From Synechococcus sp. M16CYN (GTDB lineage: Bacteria > Cyanobacteriota > Cyanobacteriia > PCC-6307 > Cyanobiaceae): DNA of 64,000 nucleotides. The notes below the pieces were generated by a model. That model was not told the origin of the DNA, made no database searches, and was given only the letters and a program-made list of their open reading frames with translations. A program made the translations under genes and the position numbers. The stretch's first letter is position 1, and every line of letters begins with the position of its first letter. The stretch covers positions 1 through 64,000 of the forward strand of contig NZ_AP029048.1 in the NCBI RefSeq assembly GCF_040371545.1, in the 5' to 3' direction. Below are positions 36,817 to 47,873 of the stretch, piece by piece.

Positions 36817-38490
36817 TCCGATTCTCGGCATAGCAAAAAATTCTGGTTATAGCAGCCAGTCCAGGTCTAACCAATTTATTGAGGTTACTCTACGATTTAT
36901 CACTATCCACCACACAAAGGTGGTTGAGGTTCTAGGTCCTTAGTTTTTTAGTCAAAGAAATTTAGTGAATTTAAATATAGAGATAACTTAGATTCGATAC
37001 CTTTAATAAAATATACATGACTGACCGAGTATACGATTGCTCTATATCGCTGAAAAGAAGCTGTAGCTCAGATTGTCATCTGCTGTGATTTAGTAGCTTG
37101 GATAATAGTTCAACTGATACCGAAAGACTGATAGCTAGCTCATACAAACTGGTGATCACACCCTATCTGATTTTAATATGCTTCATTCGGTGTCTGTTAG
37201 GATCTAAGTCGCACTTGTATGATCGTAACAGCTGGACTCAAGTACCTACCATTTCTTAATCAGTCTCTCTACTTGTTGTCCTTAAAATTTACATAGTAGC
37301 TTTACCTAAGTAATTATTAGTCTAGGTTAATAGTTAGTAATGAAGCTAATATATGACGATAGCCAAACTTGCTCGGTTAGGTCCTGTATTGAGCCAAAGT
37401 GATCTCTTTGTATATGGTTAAAAAATAAAAATGAAACCATAAAATTTATATCTAGCCTTGTCAATAGATAGTTTTAACTATTCTTAGTAAGTTTAAATAT
37501 TTTGCTATTTAAGATGCTAGTTATTCTACACTTTTTATAACATTAATAAAATTATAAAAAACTTAAGTAGCACACTATGAAGATAGCAATAGTAAAAAAT
37601 AAGAACTAAAATCATATAAAATAGTTATCTAAATACTGAAACTTTCTGATAAAAATCAGAAATATTAATCTAATTCTAAATATTATATTTATTAAATTTA
37701 ATAAACTCAAATCTTGATAATCTTGCTTAATTAATAAAATAAACCAATTAATATTTTATATTTCTATAAATTCTAATCTTACAGTGAATGTACTTAACTG
37801 ATTATTTTCTAAAGTAAGAAAATAATTATGAATAAAAGTAAAAAATTTCAGTTAAAAAACTGAAATTTTTCTGAATTTTTATAAGAGCTTTTAAATTTTG
37901 TAGTTAAATTTTTTACATAGAAAAAGACTATACTGAACAAAAAATAACGATACTGATTAATAGATTATAATATTTTACTTGAAAATGATAACAAAAGTTA
38001 TACGGTACTATCTCTTAATCCTAGAAATTAGAAAACACCAAGACATTTTTATTATATTTATGTATAGCCTGAATCCAAGGGTATTTTTATATTGGCAAAT
38101 CTCATTATTACATATTCTCAATTAAAATTTGAAATACAAAATAGTTTATTGATAAAATAGTAACACTAATCTAAATCAGAATATATTTATATGTTTTTGC
38201 CAATGCTAGTTGCTTTCTGTTGTGTGACGTGTCAGAAATAAACACTTATATTCTATCTTCTTAAAAAGGAATATACATCAAGTCTTTGCTTAAATTACTA
38301 ATTTTTCTTGCTTGCAGCCATGATAACGAGGTAAATTAAATAAGTTATTTTATATATTAATGGTTTTTGCCATTTTATTCTTTATCTAGACCTATATTAA
38401 GCTATTAAATAAGGCTCCTCTCCGATCTTAAAAAAAATAATTAAAAATATATGGAAAATAAATTACAAGTTAATCATTTATGTCTCCAAC
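36817..38490. other. Second AT-rich gene desert, 1.7 kb
   Basis: After about 36.95 kb the sequence becomes very AT-rich (7 G/C in one 60-base line counted near 37.7 kb), with stops in all frames and no ORF above 60 codons. No tRNA, repeat array or element end is seen. It ends sharply at the psbD terminator. A 12-base stem-loop-like TTTCAG/CTGAAA repeat occurs near 37.85 kb (a TTTCAGTTAAAAAACTGAAA palindrome), which is followed by TTTTT and could be a terminator on the plus strand. Confidence 0.75.
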
Positions 38491-38513
38491 AAAAAGCCTC
38501 CCCAAAAGGAGGC
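38491..38513 (-). terminator. Intrinsic terminator of psbD
   Basis: Minus strand: GGCCTCC, loop TTTTG, GGGAGGC-type stem of 6-7 bp followed by TTTTTG. It lies 50 bases after the psbD stop and shows that psbD is not followed by psbC here. Confidence 0.88.
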
Positions 38514-38564
38514 CGGATTACTTTGGAAAACAATTAAAGAATTTGCTTTATGTTGATATTTAAA

Positions 38565-39620
38565 TCAAAGGGCGTTTCCACGGGGTAGAACCTCTTCAGG
38601 GAAGACGAAGTTTTCGTGTGGCTGGTCAGCTGGTGCCATCCAGGCACGCAGACCTTCGTTTAAGAGAATGTTTTTAGTGTAGAAGGTCTCAAATTCAGGA
38701 TCCTCAGCAGCACGAATTTCCTGTGACACGAAGTCATAGGCGCGCAAGTTGAGGGCCAAACCGATGATGCCAATAGAGCTGGTCCACAGACCCATCACCG
38801 GAACAAACAGCATGAAGAAGTGTAGCCAACGCTTATTGGAGAAAGCAATACCAAAAATTTGGCTCCAGAAACGGTTGGCGGTGACCATTGAGTAGGTTTC
38901 TTCTTCTTGAGTTGGTTCGAATGCCTTAAAGGTATTCGCCTGCTCACCATCCTCAAACAGGGTATTTTCCACGGTTGCGCCGTGGATGGCGCACAGCAGC
39001 GCGCCGCCGAGGATACCAGCCACACCCATCATGTGGAATGGGTTCAAGGTCCAGTTGTGAAAGCCCTGGAGAAAGAGAAGAAAGCGGAAGATCGCCGCTA
39101 CACCGAAGGAGGGTGCAAAAAACCAGCTACTTTGGCCAAGTGGGTAAATCAGGAAAACACTGACGAACACCGCAATGGGGCCAGAGAAGGCGATGGCGTT
39201 ATAAGGACGGATGCCGACAAGACGTGCGATTTCGAACTGACGCAACATGAAGCCGATCAGTGCAAAAGCGCCATGTAGAGCAGTAAAAGCCCAAAGACCG
39301 CCGAGCTGACACCAGCGGACGAAGTCGCCTTGGGCTTCAGGGCCCCAGAGCAGTAGCAAGCTGTGACCCATCGCGTCAGCAGGAGTCGAAACAGCAGCGG
39401 TGAGGAAATTACAACCTTCTAGGTACGACGACGCGATGCCGTGGGTGTACCAGGAGGTCACAAAGGTAGTACCGGTTAACCATCCACCGATAGCCAGATA
39501 GGCCGTCGGCATAAGAAGCAGACCGGACCAGCCAATGAATACAAAGCGGTCGCGTTTAAGCCAGTCATCGAGGACGTCGAACCATCCTCGCTGAGGCGCG
39601 CGTCCTACAGCAATTGTCAT
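38565..39620 (-). CDS. psbD: Photosystem II D2 protein (monocistronic copy)
   Basis: D2 reaction-centre subunit, which binds chlorophyll, pheophytin and QA. The sequence is a full-length 351-residue D2: [19 protein letters not shown] near the start, [21 protein letters not shown], the iron/quinone-site [35 protein letters not shown], and the C-terminal [15 protein letters not shown]. In most cyanobacteria one psbD overlaps psbC; here psbC is absent and a terminator follows, which is the layout of the second, separately transcribed psbD of marine Synechococcus. The 5' leader holds an inverted repeat described separately. Confidence 0.97.
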   Translation of the reverse strand: MTIAVGRAPQRGWFDVLDDWLKRDRFVFIGWSGLLLMPTAYLAIGGWLTGTTFVTSWYTHGIASSYLEGCNFLTAAVSTPADAMGHSLLLLWGPEAQGDFVRWCQLGGLWAFTALHGAFALIGFMLRQFEIARLVGIRPYNAIAFSGPIAVFVSVFLIYPLGQSSWFFAPSFGVAAIFRFLLFLQGFHNWTLNPFHMMGVAGILGGALLCAIHGATVENTLFEDGEQANTFKAFEPTQEEETYSMVTANRFWSQIFGIAFSNKRWLHFFMLFVPVMGLWTSSIGIIGLALNLRAYDFVSQEIRAAEDPEFETFYTKNILLNEGLRAWMAPADQPHENFVFPEEVLPRGNAL

Positions 39621-39640
39621 GAGAGTAGCACTTCATGAAG

Positions 39641-39662
39641 CTTTACATAAGGGAGTGTAAAG
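39641..39662 (-). promoter_or_regulatory. Inverted repeat in psbD leader, HLR1-like
   Basis: A perfect 7-bp inverted repeat CTTTACA-N8-TGTAAAG lies 20-42 bases upstream of the psbD ATG. TTTACA resembles the half-site of the HLR1 element bound by RpaB in light-responsive genes, although HLR1 is normally a direct repeat. A -10-like TATAAG lies further upstream near 39700. The site could be an operator or an mRNA stem. Confidence 0.45.
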
Positions 39663-39789
39663 GGAGGACGTGGAATCAGAGACGAGTTTCTACATCTTAT
39701 ACTGATGGATAAGTCAAAATACTTACAAGCTAGAGCTGTCACAGTCTCGCTCCCTTCGCGAAGATGCACTCACATTGAAACCAAATGCC

Positions 39790-40053
39790 GTGTACGTGAT
39801 TGAACTAACCCTTCGAATGAGCCCGATTCCGGTATCTGTTCAACGCAAAGAACCCAGCGATGCGGAAGCGCTTTATCAACGAATCCGCCAGGCCATTGAC
39901 CATGGACAGCCTCGCCTTCTTGATCTTACCTGCGAGAAGGTAGAGGGAAAAAAGGCGGCGCTCCCAATCAATGAGGTCCTTGCCGTCCAGCTTTACGAGA
40001 AAGCTTCGGCGACAGGTGGCAGCAAACGACCGGGTTTCTCAGTTGATCCCTGA
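39790..40053 (+). CDS. UPF0367 family protein
   Basis: Small conserved cyanobacterial protein of unknown function. The [33 protein letters not shown] start and the C-terminal [18 protein letters not shown] are diagnostic of UPF0367. GTG at 39790 corresponds to the family's initiator (87 residues); a TTG five codons upstream is also in frame. Divergent from psbD; its end overlaps the open frame of the ABC ATPase. Confidence 0.85.
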   Translation: MYVIELTLRMSPIPVSVQRKEPSDAEALYQRIRQAIDHGQPRLLDLTCEKVEGKKAALPINEVLAVQLYEKASATGGSKRPGFSVDP

Positions 40054-40732
40054 CCCAGTAAACGCTGAGCTTCATGTTGATTCAGTTAGTTACCAGTGGC
40101 CTAATGGCCACCATTCATTGAATCGCTGCAGCCTGACCATCTCCAAACCAGGCCTTTGGATGTTGGTAGGAAGCAATGGCAGTGGAAAAAGCACGCTTTT
40201 TCGCCTGGTCACCGGCCTGCTTCAACCTCAAGTTGGATCTATCTATTGCCAACGGTCATCGGCGCTGGTTTTCCAAAACCCCGATCATCAATTGCTTCTC
40301 CCCAGCTGTGGCAGCGACTTAATGCTTGGGATACGACCCAATCAATCCATGGATCAACGTCGAAAGAAGGTCGAGGCCTTACTCAATCAACTCGGCCTTC
40401 ATGGTTTGGCAAAACGGCCCATACATACCCTTAGTGGTGGACAAAAACAAAGGCTCGCCATTGCCGGTGCTTTGGCGAGTGATGCAAGGCTGCTCTTGCT
40501 TGACGAGCCAACCGCTCTGCTAGATCCACAGGGTCAGCGTACCGTTCTTAATACTGTGCGTGAGCTTTGTCATGATCCAGTAAAACCAATTACTGCTTTC
40601 TGGATTACCCATCGCCTTGACGAACTTAGTCAAGCTGATGGCGCCGCTCAAATGAGTATGGGACGAATAGGGCCTTGGACCTCTGGGCCAGAACTTGGCC
40701 AACGCTTGCAGTTTGGGAGGTTCAGCAAGTAA
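39971..40732 (+). CDS. ABC transporter ATP-binding protein, CbiO/EcfA-like
   Basis: ATPase subunit of an ABC/ECF-type importer. Walker [10 protein letters not shown] (about residue 68), Q-loop in [21 protein letters not shown], signature [15 protein letters not shown], Walker [13 protein letters not shown] and the H-loop ITHRLDEL are all intact. The PDHQLL Q-loop is typical of cobalt/ECF ATPases. No permease or substrate-binding gene is nearby. The only ATG is at 39971, inside UPF0367; a TTG at 40043, just before the [10 protein letters not shown] strand, is a likely real start. Confidence 0.85.
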   Translation: MRSLPSSFTRKLRRQVAANDRVSQLIPDPVNAELHVDSVSYQWPNGHHSLNRCSLTISKPGLWMLVGSNGSGKSTLFRLVTGLLQPQVGSIYCQRSSALVFQNPDHQLLLPSCGSDLMLGIRPNQSMDQRRKKVEALLNQLGLHGLAKRPIHTLSGGQKQRLAIAGALASDARLLLLDEPTALLDPQGQRTVLNTVRELCHDPVKPITAFWITHRLDELSQADGAAQMSMGRIGPWTSGPELGQRLQFGRFSK

Positions 40733-40748
40733 GCTATTTGTGTTTTGT

Positions 40749-40820
40749 TCCTCGGTAGCTCAGCGGTAGAGCGGTCGACTGTTAATCGATTGGTCGCAGG
40801 TTCGAATCCCGCCCGGGGAG
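40749..40820 (+). tRNA. tRNA-Asn (GTT)
   Basis: Full cloverleaf of 72 bases without encoded CCA: acceptor TCCTCGG/CCGGGGA with one G-T pair, D-arm GCTC...GAGC, anticodon GTT at 40781-40783, and T-arm with GGTTCGAATCC. It starts 17 bases after the ABC ATPase stop, so it may be read through from that gene or use a promoter inside it. Confidence 0.95.
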
Positions 40821-40828
40821 TTCTTTGG

Positions 40829-40854
40829 AAAGCCGCAGCCGGAGCTGTGGCTTT
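40829..40854 (+). terminator. Hairpin after tRNA-Asn
   Basis: An 11-bp stem with one G-T pair (AAAGCCGCAGC, loop CGGA, GCTGTGGCTTT), ending in a short T3 within the stem. Probably the terminator of the tRNA transcript. Confidence 0.7.
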
Positions 40855-41108
40855 CTGCTAGCAGAAATAAAGATTTTCGTGACAACGGGTTTCTGGAAGT
40901 GGAAGAGTTCCTGATATAGGTTGATCTCGTAAATTCCTCTTATTTCTCGTCATGCTGTACATAACAGTCATTCTTGTGCTCCAACAAAATATAGTGAGTC
41001 AAATCTGAACTCTCCAAAGGTCAGAAAAGCTTGAGAGAATCTGCGCAGCGTTGCTTACCCGCTCGAATCGCGCTTTCAATTGTTCCAATCGTTACCTATG
41101 CCGAATCG

Positions 41109-41888
41109 ATGAAGCCCTGCATCCTGCTGATCGAAGACGACCAGGACATGCGCGACTTGGTTAGCGGCCATTTGGAGCACAGCGGCTTCGATGTTCAACG
41201 CGCCGATGATGGCATCAAAGGCCAAGCGCTTGCTTTGCAATACACCCCAGATCTGATTCTCCTAGATCTGATGCTTCCCAAAGTGGATGGTCTCACCCTT
41301 TGTCAACGCCTACGTCGTGATGAACGCACGGCTGGAATTCCCATTTTAATGCTCACAGCCCTTGGAGGAACTAAGGACAAGGTGAGCGGTTTTAACTCGG
41401 GTGCTGACGATTACCTTACCAAACCCTTTGATCTGGAAGAGCTCCAGGTGCGTATTAAGGCTCTTCTTCGTCGTAGTGACCGTGCTCTTTTGGGAGCCAG
41501 CAATCACAACGAAATTCTCAGCTATGGCCCCTTAACTCTTGTGCCAGAGAGATTTGAAGCCATTTGGTTCGATAGTCCTGTCCGACTCACTCACCTGGAA
41601 TTCGAGCTGCTTCACTGTTTGCTACAGCGACACGGTCAGACTGTTGCACCGTCGTTGATCTTGAAGGAAGTATGGGGTTATGAGCCCGACGATGATATCG
41701 AAACGATCCGTGTTCACGTTCGGCATCTCCGAACCAAGCTGGAACCCGATCCTCGCAAGCCTCATTTCATCAAAACTGTTTATGGCGCTGGCTATTGCCT
41801 TGAATTGCCCTCAGATTGTCAGTTGAATGACACGGTGCCGATCACGCGCGAGGAGCGTAAACAGCAAGACGATCGTGCCAGTGCTTAA
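41109..41888 (+). CDS. rpaA: Two-component response regulator RpaA
   Basis: OmpR-family response regulator, the main output of the KaiABC clock through SasA and a regulator of phycobilisome association. The receiver domain holds the acidic pocket IEDDQDM and the phosphoacceptor in [13 protein letters not shown], the Thr in LMLTALGG and the Lys in [11 protein letters not shown]. The winged-helix domain follows ([43 protein letters not shown]). ATG at 41109 (259 residues) is chosen; the frame extends upstream to 41031 but with non-homologous residues. RpaA rather than RpaB is inferred from the SG-rich receiver ([29 protein letters not shown]). Confidence 0.85.
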   Translation: MKPCILLIEDDQDMRDLVSGHLEHSGFDVQRADDGIKGQALALQYTPDLILLDLMLPKVDGLTLCQRLRRDERTAGIPILMLTALGGTKDKVSGFNSGADDYLTKPFDLEELQVRIKALLRRSDRALLGASNHNEILSYGPLTLVPERFEAIWFDSPVRLTHLEFELLHCLLQRHGQTVAPSLILKEVWGYEPDDDIETIRVHVRHLRTKLEPDPRKPHFIKTVYGAGYCLELPSDCQLNDTVPITREERKQQDDRASA

Positions 41889-41899
41889 AAACCTTCGCT

Positions 41900-42850
41900 C
41901 TAAGTTTGAGCTGTTAACAGAAATATATCCAATAACGCCACTTCCCAAGCAAGGCGTGGTTGCACAAATGACAACAGGTGGTAGCGCAATGTTTCTAACC
42001 GTTTTAAAAACTGAATATTGCTAGTGGAAGCCCACAGAGCTTGTTGCCACCAGTTGATTAACCAAAGTTGCTGTTCGCCATCCAGGGATTCACATATATC
42101 CCGGGCCAAAACCAGCGCTTGCATGGGCTCCGTCGATAACTGCCTAAGCCCAGATACAAGCTCCTGAGGTAAAGTAGACCAATGCTTGCGATGTTCGATC
42201 AAAGCACCAGGGGATCCTGCAGCCATTGCTAAGAGTTCAGGTGGATCATCTTCAACGGCATTCAAACGACGTAAAACCTTATTAACAGCATCAGTGTCCA
42301 GTCTCATAAATCGAATTAACTGGCAACGAGAACGAATTGTGATCAGGAGCCGTTCGGGCGCCGAAGATAATAGAATCAGCAGACCATGACCAGGCTCTTC
42401 AAGAGTCTTGAGCAAAGCATTGGCTGCTGCTTCGGTCATGGTCTCAGCCGCTTCAATTACTACCATTCCTCGAGTTGTTTCCACCGGCTGATGAGCAAGG
42501 GAACGACTTATGTCTCGGATTTGTTCGAGGCGCAATTGCGGTGGTGTACGCCGACTCACCCCAGCCACTGTCGCCTCGCTGCGGGTAAGCAGACAACCCC
42601 GGTATTGCCAGGTGGGTTCTATCCAAATAAGGTCCGGATGGTTACGCTCTTCCAGGCGGCGTCTTGCTCGATGACAACCTTTTCCTTCGCTAAGTACCCC
42701 CTCAAGAAAACGAAGGGCTGCTAGACGTCTACCGACTCCTTCAGGACCAGCGAACACATAGGCCGGGGCTAGGCGCTTGCGCCGCAGGGCTGCCTTTAAG
42801 ATACAAACTGCTAGAGGTTGACCGATCAACTCATCAAACAACGGTGTCAC
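41900..42850 (-). CDS. holB: DNA polymerase III delta-prime subunit
   Basis: Clamp-loader subunit with AAA+ fold. The N-terminal FDELIGQPLAV and AYVFAGPEGVGRRLAALRFLEG show a degenerate P-loop (Arg where the Walker Lys would be), as expected for the non-hydrolysing delta-prime. The AAANALLKTLEEP and SRCQ (sensor 1/arginine region) motifs follow. Length 316. GTG start overlaps the tmk stop as GTGA; order ctaA-like, tmk, holB in one minus-strand operon. Confidence 0.92.
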   Translation of the reverse strand: MTPLFDELIGQPLAVCILKAALRRKRLAPAYVFAGPEGVGRRLAALRFLEGVLSEGKGCHRARRRLEERNHPDLIWIEPTWQYRGCLLTRSEATVAGVSRRTPPQLRLEQIRDISRSLAHQPVETTRGMVVIEAAETMTEAAANALLKTLEEPGHGLLILLSSAPERLLITIRSRCQLIRFMRLDTDAVNKVLRRLNAVEDDPPELLAMAAGSPGALIEHRKHWSTLPQELVSGLRQLSTEPMQALVLARDICESLDGEQQLWLINWWQQALWASTSNIQFLKRLETLRYHLLSFVQPRLAWEVALLDIFLLTAQT

Positions 42851-43476
42851 TGCAGTGTTTGTCGTAACGTCTGTTCCAACTCTTTACTTAGCTGAGCTAT
42901 AGAACTCTGCGCGTTCAGTCGACACCAACTACGTTGATCTGCAAGCGCGGCGAAGCCATCAGCTACTCGATGAAAAAAAGCATTCTCCTCTGACTCGATC
43001 CGGTCATTCTGCTTGCCGCTGCGACGCTGCATACTTACAGCCACAGGCACCATCAACAAGACAGTCAAATCAGGCTCCAAACCAGAGGTAACAATTGACT
43101 CTAGATTTGTAATCAGCTCGCGATCTAAGCCACGGCCATAGCCCTGATAGGCAAGGGTTGACCCAACGAAGCGATCACTAAGTACCCAGTCGCCCCGCCG
43201 AATAGCTGGGCTAATTACTGTGTCGACGTGCTGGGCACGATCAGCCGCATAAAGTAGAAGCTCAGCCTTCGCAGAGGGTATATGGTCAGCCTCATTATGC
43301 AGCAGTAGCTTACGAATAGACCGCCCCAGAAGAGTGCCTCCAGGCTCGCAAGTGCAGACCAATCGAGCCGTAGCAGGCATTAACCCACTATTTGGTAACC
43401 ATTTAGCTAGATGTCGAATCTGAGTAGATTTTCCGCAACCGTCGATTCCGTCGAGGACGATAAAACGGCCACTCAT
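42847..43476 (-). CDS. tmk: Thymidylate kinase
   Basis: Phosphorylates dTMP to dTDP. P-loop VLDGIDGCGKSTQ at residues about 7-19, the catalytic DRFVGSTLAYQGYGRGLD (DR motif) in the middle, and the LID region rich in Arg (QRRSGKQNDRIE). Length 209. The ATG overlaps the copper-ATPase stop, and its own stop overlaps the holB start, so all three are translationally coupled. Confidence 0.95.
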   Translation of the reverse strand: MSGRFIVLDGIDGCGKSTQIRHLAKWLPNSGLMPATARLVCTCEPGGTLLGRSIRKLLLHNEADHIPSAKAELLLYAADRAQHVDTVISPAIRRGDWVLSDRFVGSTLAYQGYGRGLDRELITNLESIVTSGLEPDLTVLLMVPVAVSMQRRSGKQNDRIESEENAFFHRVADGFAALADQRSWCRLNAQSSIAQLSKELEQTLRQTLQ

Positions 43477-45866
43477 ATGCGCAGAGTTAAAGCATTAAGA
43501 ACCACCGTGACTGAGCTAAGTGCCATCAACAGTGCTGCTAACGGTGGTGATAACAACACTCCCTGATTCGGCAGTAGCACACCAGCGGCAATCGGAAGAG
43601 CAATCAAATTGTACCCAAATGCCCAAAAAAGATTTTGGCGTACTTTATTCAAAGTGCGGCGTGCTAACAAAAGAGCCTCCGGAAGATTATCGAGACGATC
43701 GCCGAGCAACACCATGTCGGCAGTGTCTTGGGCGATCTGCGTTCCCGTGCCGACGGCGATTCCAAGATCAGCAGCAGCCAAAGCGGGGACGTCGTTTATG
43801 CCGTCGCCTACCATGGCCACCTTTCCCTTACTACGCAACTGCTCTAAACGTTGCAATTTCTGTTCTGGCAGCATTTGCCACGCTAGGTCATCGTCGGAGA
43901 AACCAAGTCTTTGACCAAGATGACGCACAGCCACTTCACGATCGCCACTAAAGATGGCGAGTTGCAGACCAGAGCAACGGAGTCTCTTAAGGGCTGAGGC
44001 GACATCCGGTCGCTGCTGATCTTCGATTTGAAACAATCCGATTAAACTATCTCCCTGAGACAGGGCAACAATCGATCCAGACCTAACGGTCAACCAGGCC
44101 ATGGCTTGGTCTGGAATTACCAAGCCGTGCCTTTGCAACCAATTGGGACTGCCAACTCGAAGTTCACCGGATACGCCCTGCAGTTCACCAACTAGCCCCT
44201 CCCCCAACATCGTCGACACGCGGATCACATCGAGTAAGGGCAATTGTCGCCGTTGGGCTTCTTGGAGTAGGGCGTAAGCCAATGGATGGCGACTACTCTG
44301 CTCCAGACTTGCCGCCCACTGCAACAGACGGTCAACATCGTCTGAAAAAATATCAGTGACTAAGGGTCGACCCAGTGTAAGCGTACCGGTCTTATCAAAT
44401 ACCACCTGATCCAATGAAGCAGCCATTTCAATGACATCTCCACCTCGAAATAACCAGCCACGCCTGGCCGCAAGACCTGTGGCCACAGTAACTACCGTAG
44501 GAGTAGCTAAGCCTAAGGCACACGGACAAGCCACTACAAGAACAGAGATAGTGAGCTGTAGAGCCAATCCGATAGGTGTGGTGGCGATACTGCTCAAATC
44601 ACTCTGGTGCGGATCTTCATAGGCGGCGCCATGCTCGTGAGGAAAAGGAAGCCCTATCACACTGGTCTGTAAGACCTGCGGCCAATGCACCGCTCCAAAC
44701 AGCCACCAAAATAAAAAGGTGACCAGAGCCAAAGCCATAACGCCATAACAGAATCGTCCCGCTACCCGGTCGGCCAATCCCTGAATAGGAGCTCGTCGCG
44801 CCTGAGCCTGTTCCACCAAGCGTACGATGCGTGCAAGGGATGTATCAGAACCGACTCGGCGTGCTTCGAGTACGAGCGGAGATTCAAGATTCAAACTCCC
44901 TGACACTAACTCAGTGCCAGGCTCAACCCGAAGCGGCATGGGTTCACCAGTTAGGTTGGAGACATCAATCATGGAATGTCCCTCGCGGATGACACCATCT
45001 ACAGGGACTTGATCTCCAGCAAGGAGTTGCACACATTCCCCAGGACGCAAAGCACTGACAAGCACATCGCGAATCGCGCCATCGTCCGATATCAAACGGG
45101 CAGTTTCAGGCTGCAACTGAGAAAATTGTTGAAGTGCTTGACATGTACGACTACGGGCCCGCTCTTCGAGGCAGCGCCCCAAAAGAACAAACCCAAGTAG
45201 CATCACTGGCTCATTAAAAAAACAAGACCAGCCCAAGTTAGGCCGGACCAAGGCTGCCAAACTGGCCAGGTAGGCACTGCCTACTCCCAGACCCACGAGG
45301 GTATCCATGCTTGGTACACCCGCGCGGGCTGCTGCTAATCCACCGATAAGAATCTGACGACCTGGGCCGACCAAAGCCACAGTGGCCAAAATTGCATGAA
45401 ATGGGAGACTGCCAATTATTGGCATCGGCAGGTGTCCGGCTTCACTGAGGTGCCCCATTAGGGCCAGCAGCAACAGCACGAGCGCTACTACTAACTGACG
45501 CCACCAACTCAGCTCGGTTGAGCCATCTGAACCGGAAAGCTTGAGCTTGGGTTCTAGTACCCGTTCTCGGGCTAAGAAACCGCGTGCGGCTAAGGCGGCG
45601 ATCACTGCCTCAATATCACCGTCCGACTCATTCAAATCAAGCCAGGCAGCCCGACTCACTAAATTCACATCGACCCGTTTAACACCTGGTTGTTCGAACA
45701 AGGTACGTTCCACCGCGGAGACACAACCGCCGCACTTCATACCTGCCACATCCAGGACGATAGTCTGAACCGCAGAACTCACAAGCAAGCAATCTTTGTT
45801 GGGTACGCTAGGTGCCGGATCAGGCGGTGACGAACCCGTCAGCATAGAGTTTGTATCAGGTAGCAC
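43473..45866 (-). CDS. Copper-translocating P-type ATPase
   Basis: P1B-type ATPase of the CtaA/PacS/CopA group, supplying copper to plastocyanin and cytochrome oxidase or exporting it. The N-terminal heavy-metal domain has GMKCGGC near residue 43, then membrane helices, the actuator TGEPMP, the ion-path CPCALG, the phosphorylation site DKTGTLT and the hinge [23 protein letters not shown] His/Asp-rich insertion ([15 protein letters not shown]) sits before the CPC helix. Length up to 797. The start may be GTG 45866 or ATG 45845; it is divergent from ycf3 with a gap of only 3 bases. First gene of the operon with tmk and holB. Confidence 0.92.
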   Translation of the reverse strand: MLPDTNSMLTGSSPPDPAPSVPNKDCLLVSSAVQTIVLDVAGMKCGGCVSAVERTLFEQPGVKRVDVNLVSRAAWLDLNESDGDIEAVIAALAARGFLARERVLEPKLKLSGSDGSTELSWWRQLVVALVLLLLALMGHLSEAGHLPMPIIGSLPFHAILATVALVGPGRQILIGGLAAARAGVPSMDTLVGLGVGSAYLASLAALVRPNLGWSCFFNEPVMLLGFVLLGRCLEERARSRTCQALQQFSQLQPETARLISDDGAIRDVLVSALRPGECVQLLAGDQVPVDGVIREGHSMIDVSNLTGEPMPLRVEPGTELVSGSLNLESPLVLEARRVGSDTSLARIVRLVEQAQARRAPIQGLADRVAGRFCYGVMALALVTFLFWWLFGAVHWPQVLQTSVIGLPFPHEHGAAYEDPHQSDLSSIATTPIGLALQLTISVLVVACPCALGLATPTVVTVATGLAARRGWLFRGGDVIEMAASLDQVVFDKTGTLTLGRPLVTDIFSDDVDRLLQWAASLEQSSRHPLAYALLQEAQRRQLPLLDVIRVSTMLGEGLVGELQGVSGELRVGSPNWLQRHGLVIPDQAMAWLTVRSGSIVALSQGDSLIGLFQIEDQQRPDVASALKRLRCSGLQLAIFSGDREVAVRHLGQRLGFSDDDLAWQMLPEQKLQRLEQLRSKGKVAMVGDGINDVPALAAADLGIAVGTGTQIAQDTADMVLLGDRLDNLPEALLLARRTLNKVRQNLFWAFGYNLIALPIAAGVLLPNQGVLLSPPLAALLMALSSVTVVLNALTLRI

Positions 45867-45869
45867 ACC

Positions 45870-46391
45870 ATGCCCCGTAGCAATCGCAATGACAATTTTA
45901 TCGACAAAAGTTTCACGGTCATGGCAGACCTGATTGTCAAACTGCTACCGGTCAACGCTCGTTCTAAGGAGGCATACGTCTACTATCGCGATGGGTTGTC
46001 CGCTCAAAATGATGGTGACTATGCCGAAGCACTGGAGAACTACGACGAAGCTTTAAAGCTCGAAGATAACCCTACCGATCGGGGCGAAACCCTCAAGAAT
46101 ATGGCGATCATTTATATGTCTAATGGCGAGGAAGAGCGAGCAATCGAGACTTACCGAAAATCACTAAGGGAAAATCCGAAACAACCCTCATGCCTGAAAA
46201 ACATGGGGTTGATTTTTGAAAAATGGGGTCGCATCGCTGAGGAAAGCGGTCGACAAGATGAGGCTGATTACTGGTTTGACCAGACCACGGACATGTGGAC
46301 CCAAGCGGTTCGACTAAACCCGGGTGGCTATCTAGAAATAGAAAACTGGTTGAAGTCTACTAGTCGTAACAAAGTTGATGTTTATTTTTGA
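45870..46391 (+). CDS. ycf3: Photosystem I assembly protein Ycf3
   Basis: TPR protein needed for assembling photosystem I subunits on thylakoid membranes. Three TPR units follow the N-terminal [20 protein letters not shown]: residues about 35-68 ([28 protein letters not shown]), 72-105 ([27 protein letters not shown]) and 112-155. Length 173 matches. It is divergent from the copper ATPase and its end overlaps radA by ten bases in the convergent direction. Confidence 0.95.
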   Translation: MPRSNRNDNFIDKSFTVMADLIVKLLPVNARSKEAYVYYRDGLSAQNDGDYAEALENYDEALKLEDNPTDRGETLKNMAIIYMSNGEEERAIETYRKSLRENPKQPSCLKNMGLIFEKWGRIAEESGRQDEADYWFDQTTDMWTQAVRLNPGGYLEIENWLKSTSRNKVDVYF

Positions 46392-47785
46392 TCGACGCGC
46401 ACCTCGTTACCGAAGACCAGGACTAAAGCCTCGGTGATATTGGTGGCCTCGAGTAAAACCAGATTTAAATTCATTTCTACGATTAATTTCGCTAAACCAC
46501 TGCCCGAGGGAACCACGGCCTGTTGGAATCCGAGTCGAGCCGCTTCCTGCAAACGCAGTTCAAGCCGGCTCACTGGCCTGAGTTGTCCACCCAAGCCGAG
46601 TTCACCAATGAGTACGGTGTCTGGCGGCAGGGTTAGGTCTCGGAAACTCGCCACCACGGCGGCAGCCACACCAAGATCAGCGGCTGGCTCTTCGACTTTC
46701 AATCCTCCAGCTACAGCAAGGTAGCAATCAAAACGGGATAAAGGAAGACCCATATGCTTCTCCAACACGGCCAAGATCTGATGCAATCGATTGATTCCAA
46801 TCCCAGTTGCTGTTCGGCGCGGACTGGCATAACTAGTTACATTCACCAATGCCTGAAGATCCACCACCAGAGAACGTGTCCCTTCATAAGTCACGATGGT
46901 GGCCACTCCCGAAGCGCGGGCGCCGCTGAGAAACAGTTCACTGGGATTAACTACTTCCGCCAAACCTTGAGCTTGCATTTCAAATAGGCCTAGCTCATGG
47001 GTAGCACCAAAGCGGTTCTTGGTCGCACGCAAGAGGCGATGGCTGGCAAATTGATCGCCCTCAAATGCAAGCACCACATCCACGAGATGCTCCAGCACTT
47101 TTGGACCTGCAAGCATCCCCTCTTTTGTGACGTGGCCTACAAGTAACAGCGCCGTGTTTTGACGTTTGGCCAATCTCTGAAGGGATGCCGCACATTCTCT
47201 TACCTGTCCAACAGATCCTGGAGCACTAGTGAGGCTGGAATTGTGCAAAGCCTGAATGCTGTCAATTATCGCTACCGCAGGACGCAATGCTTCTAGTTCC
47301 TGTAATACCAAGCCGAAGTCAGTCTCGGTAAGCAAACGGAGATCGGAAGTTTCGCCCGCCAGTCGCTGCCAACGCAACTTTACCTGTTGGGCTGATTCTT
47401 CAGCACTGACGTACAGAACCGAAGTGTATGCCGCCATTGCCGAAGCACTTTGCAAAAGCAAGGTGCTTTTGCCAATCCCTGGATTACCTCCCACCAGCAC
47501 CAAAGAACCCGGCACCAAACCGCTACCCAAAACGCGATCGAATTCAACTAATCCTGTAGCTAATCGTTGCAGCGGTCGATTTTCCAATGACGCCATCGTG
47601 GTGGAACGACGAGGTGCTGGAGAGTGCTCTTGATTCGGAATAGGACGACAGCGATAGCTATTGGTTGTTACCTGAGATTGCTCAACAAGTGAGTTCCAGC
47701 TAAAGCACTCAGGACAACGTCCAAAGAACTGACGAGCCTTGGCACCACAGGCTTGGCAGACAAAAATGATGGTGGGCTTTGACAC
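46382..47785 (-). CDS. radA: DNA repair protein RadA
   Basis: RecA-like ATPase and DnaB-type helicase used in homologous recombination. The N-terminal zinc finger [18 protein letters not shown] is intact, Walker [13 protein letters not shown] is at about residue 98, the RadA-specific KNRFG motif appears as [15 protein letters not shown], and a Lon-like P domain ends the protein ([11 protein letters not shown]). 467 residues; start is a GTG ([13 protein letters not shown] follows). Confidence 0.95.
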   Translation of the reverse strand: MSKPTIIFVCQACGAKARQFFGRCPECFSWNSLVEQSQVTTNSYRCRPIPNQEHSPAPRRSTTMASLENRPLQRLATGLVEFDRVLGSGLVPGSLVLVGGNPGIGKSTLLLQSASAMAAYTSVLYVSAEESAQQVKLRWQRLAGETSDLRLLTETDFGLVLQELEALRPAVAIIDSIQALHNSSLTSAPGSVGQVRECAASLQRLAKRQNTALLLVGHVTKEGMLAGPKVLEHLVDVVLAFEGDQFASHRLLRATKNRFGATHELGLFEMQAQGLAEVVNPSELFLSGARASGVATIVTYEGTRSLVVDLQALVNVTSYASPRRTATGIGINRLHQILAVLEKHMGLPLSRFDCYLAVAGGLKVEEPAADLGVAAAVVASFRDLTLPPDTVLIGELGLGGQLRPVSRLELRLQEAARLGFQQAVVPSGSGLAKLIVEMNLNLVLLEATNITEALVLVFGNEVRVDQK

Positions 47786-47873
47786 TGCGAACTGTGAAGA
47801 AAGTTGCTGTTACGTGAACCAGCAGGGGGCGGCCTTTTATTTGTGAACTGACATACAATGCGCCCCAGGCTTC

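Noticed and set aside
41031-41108. N-terminal extension of rpaA by 26 codons
   Set aside because: The receiver domain begins immediately after the ATG at 41109; the upstream residues do not resemble any response regulator.
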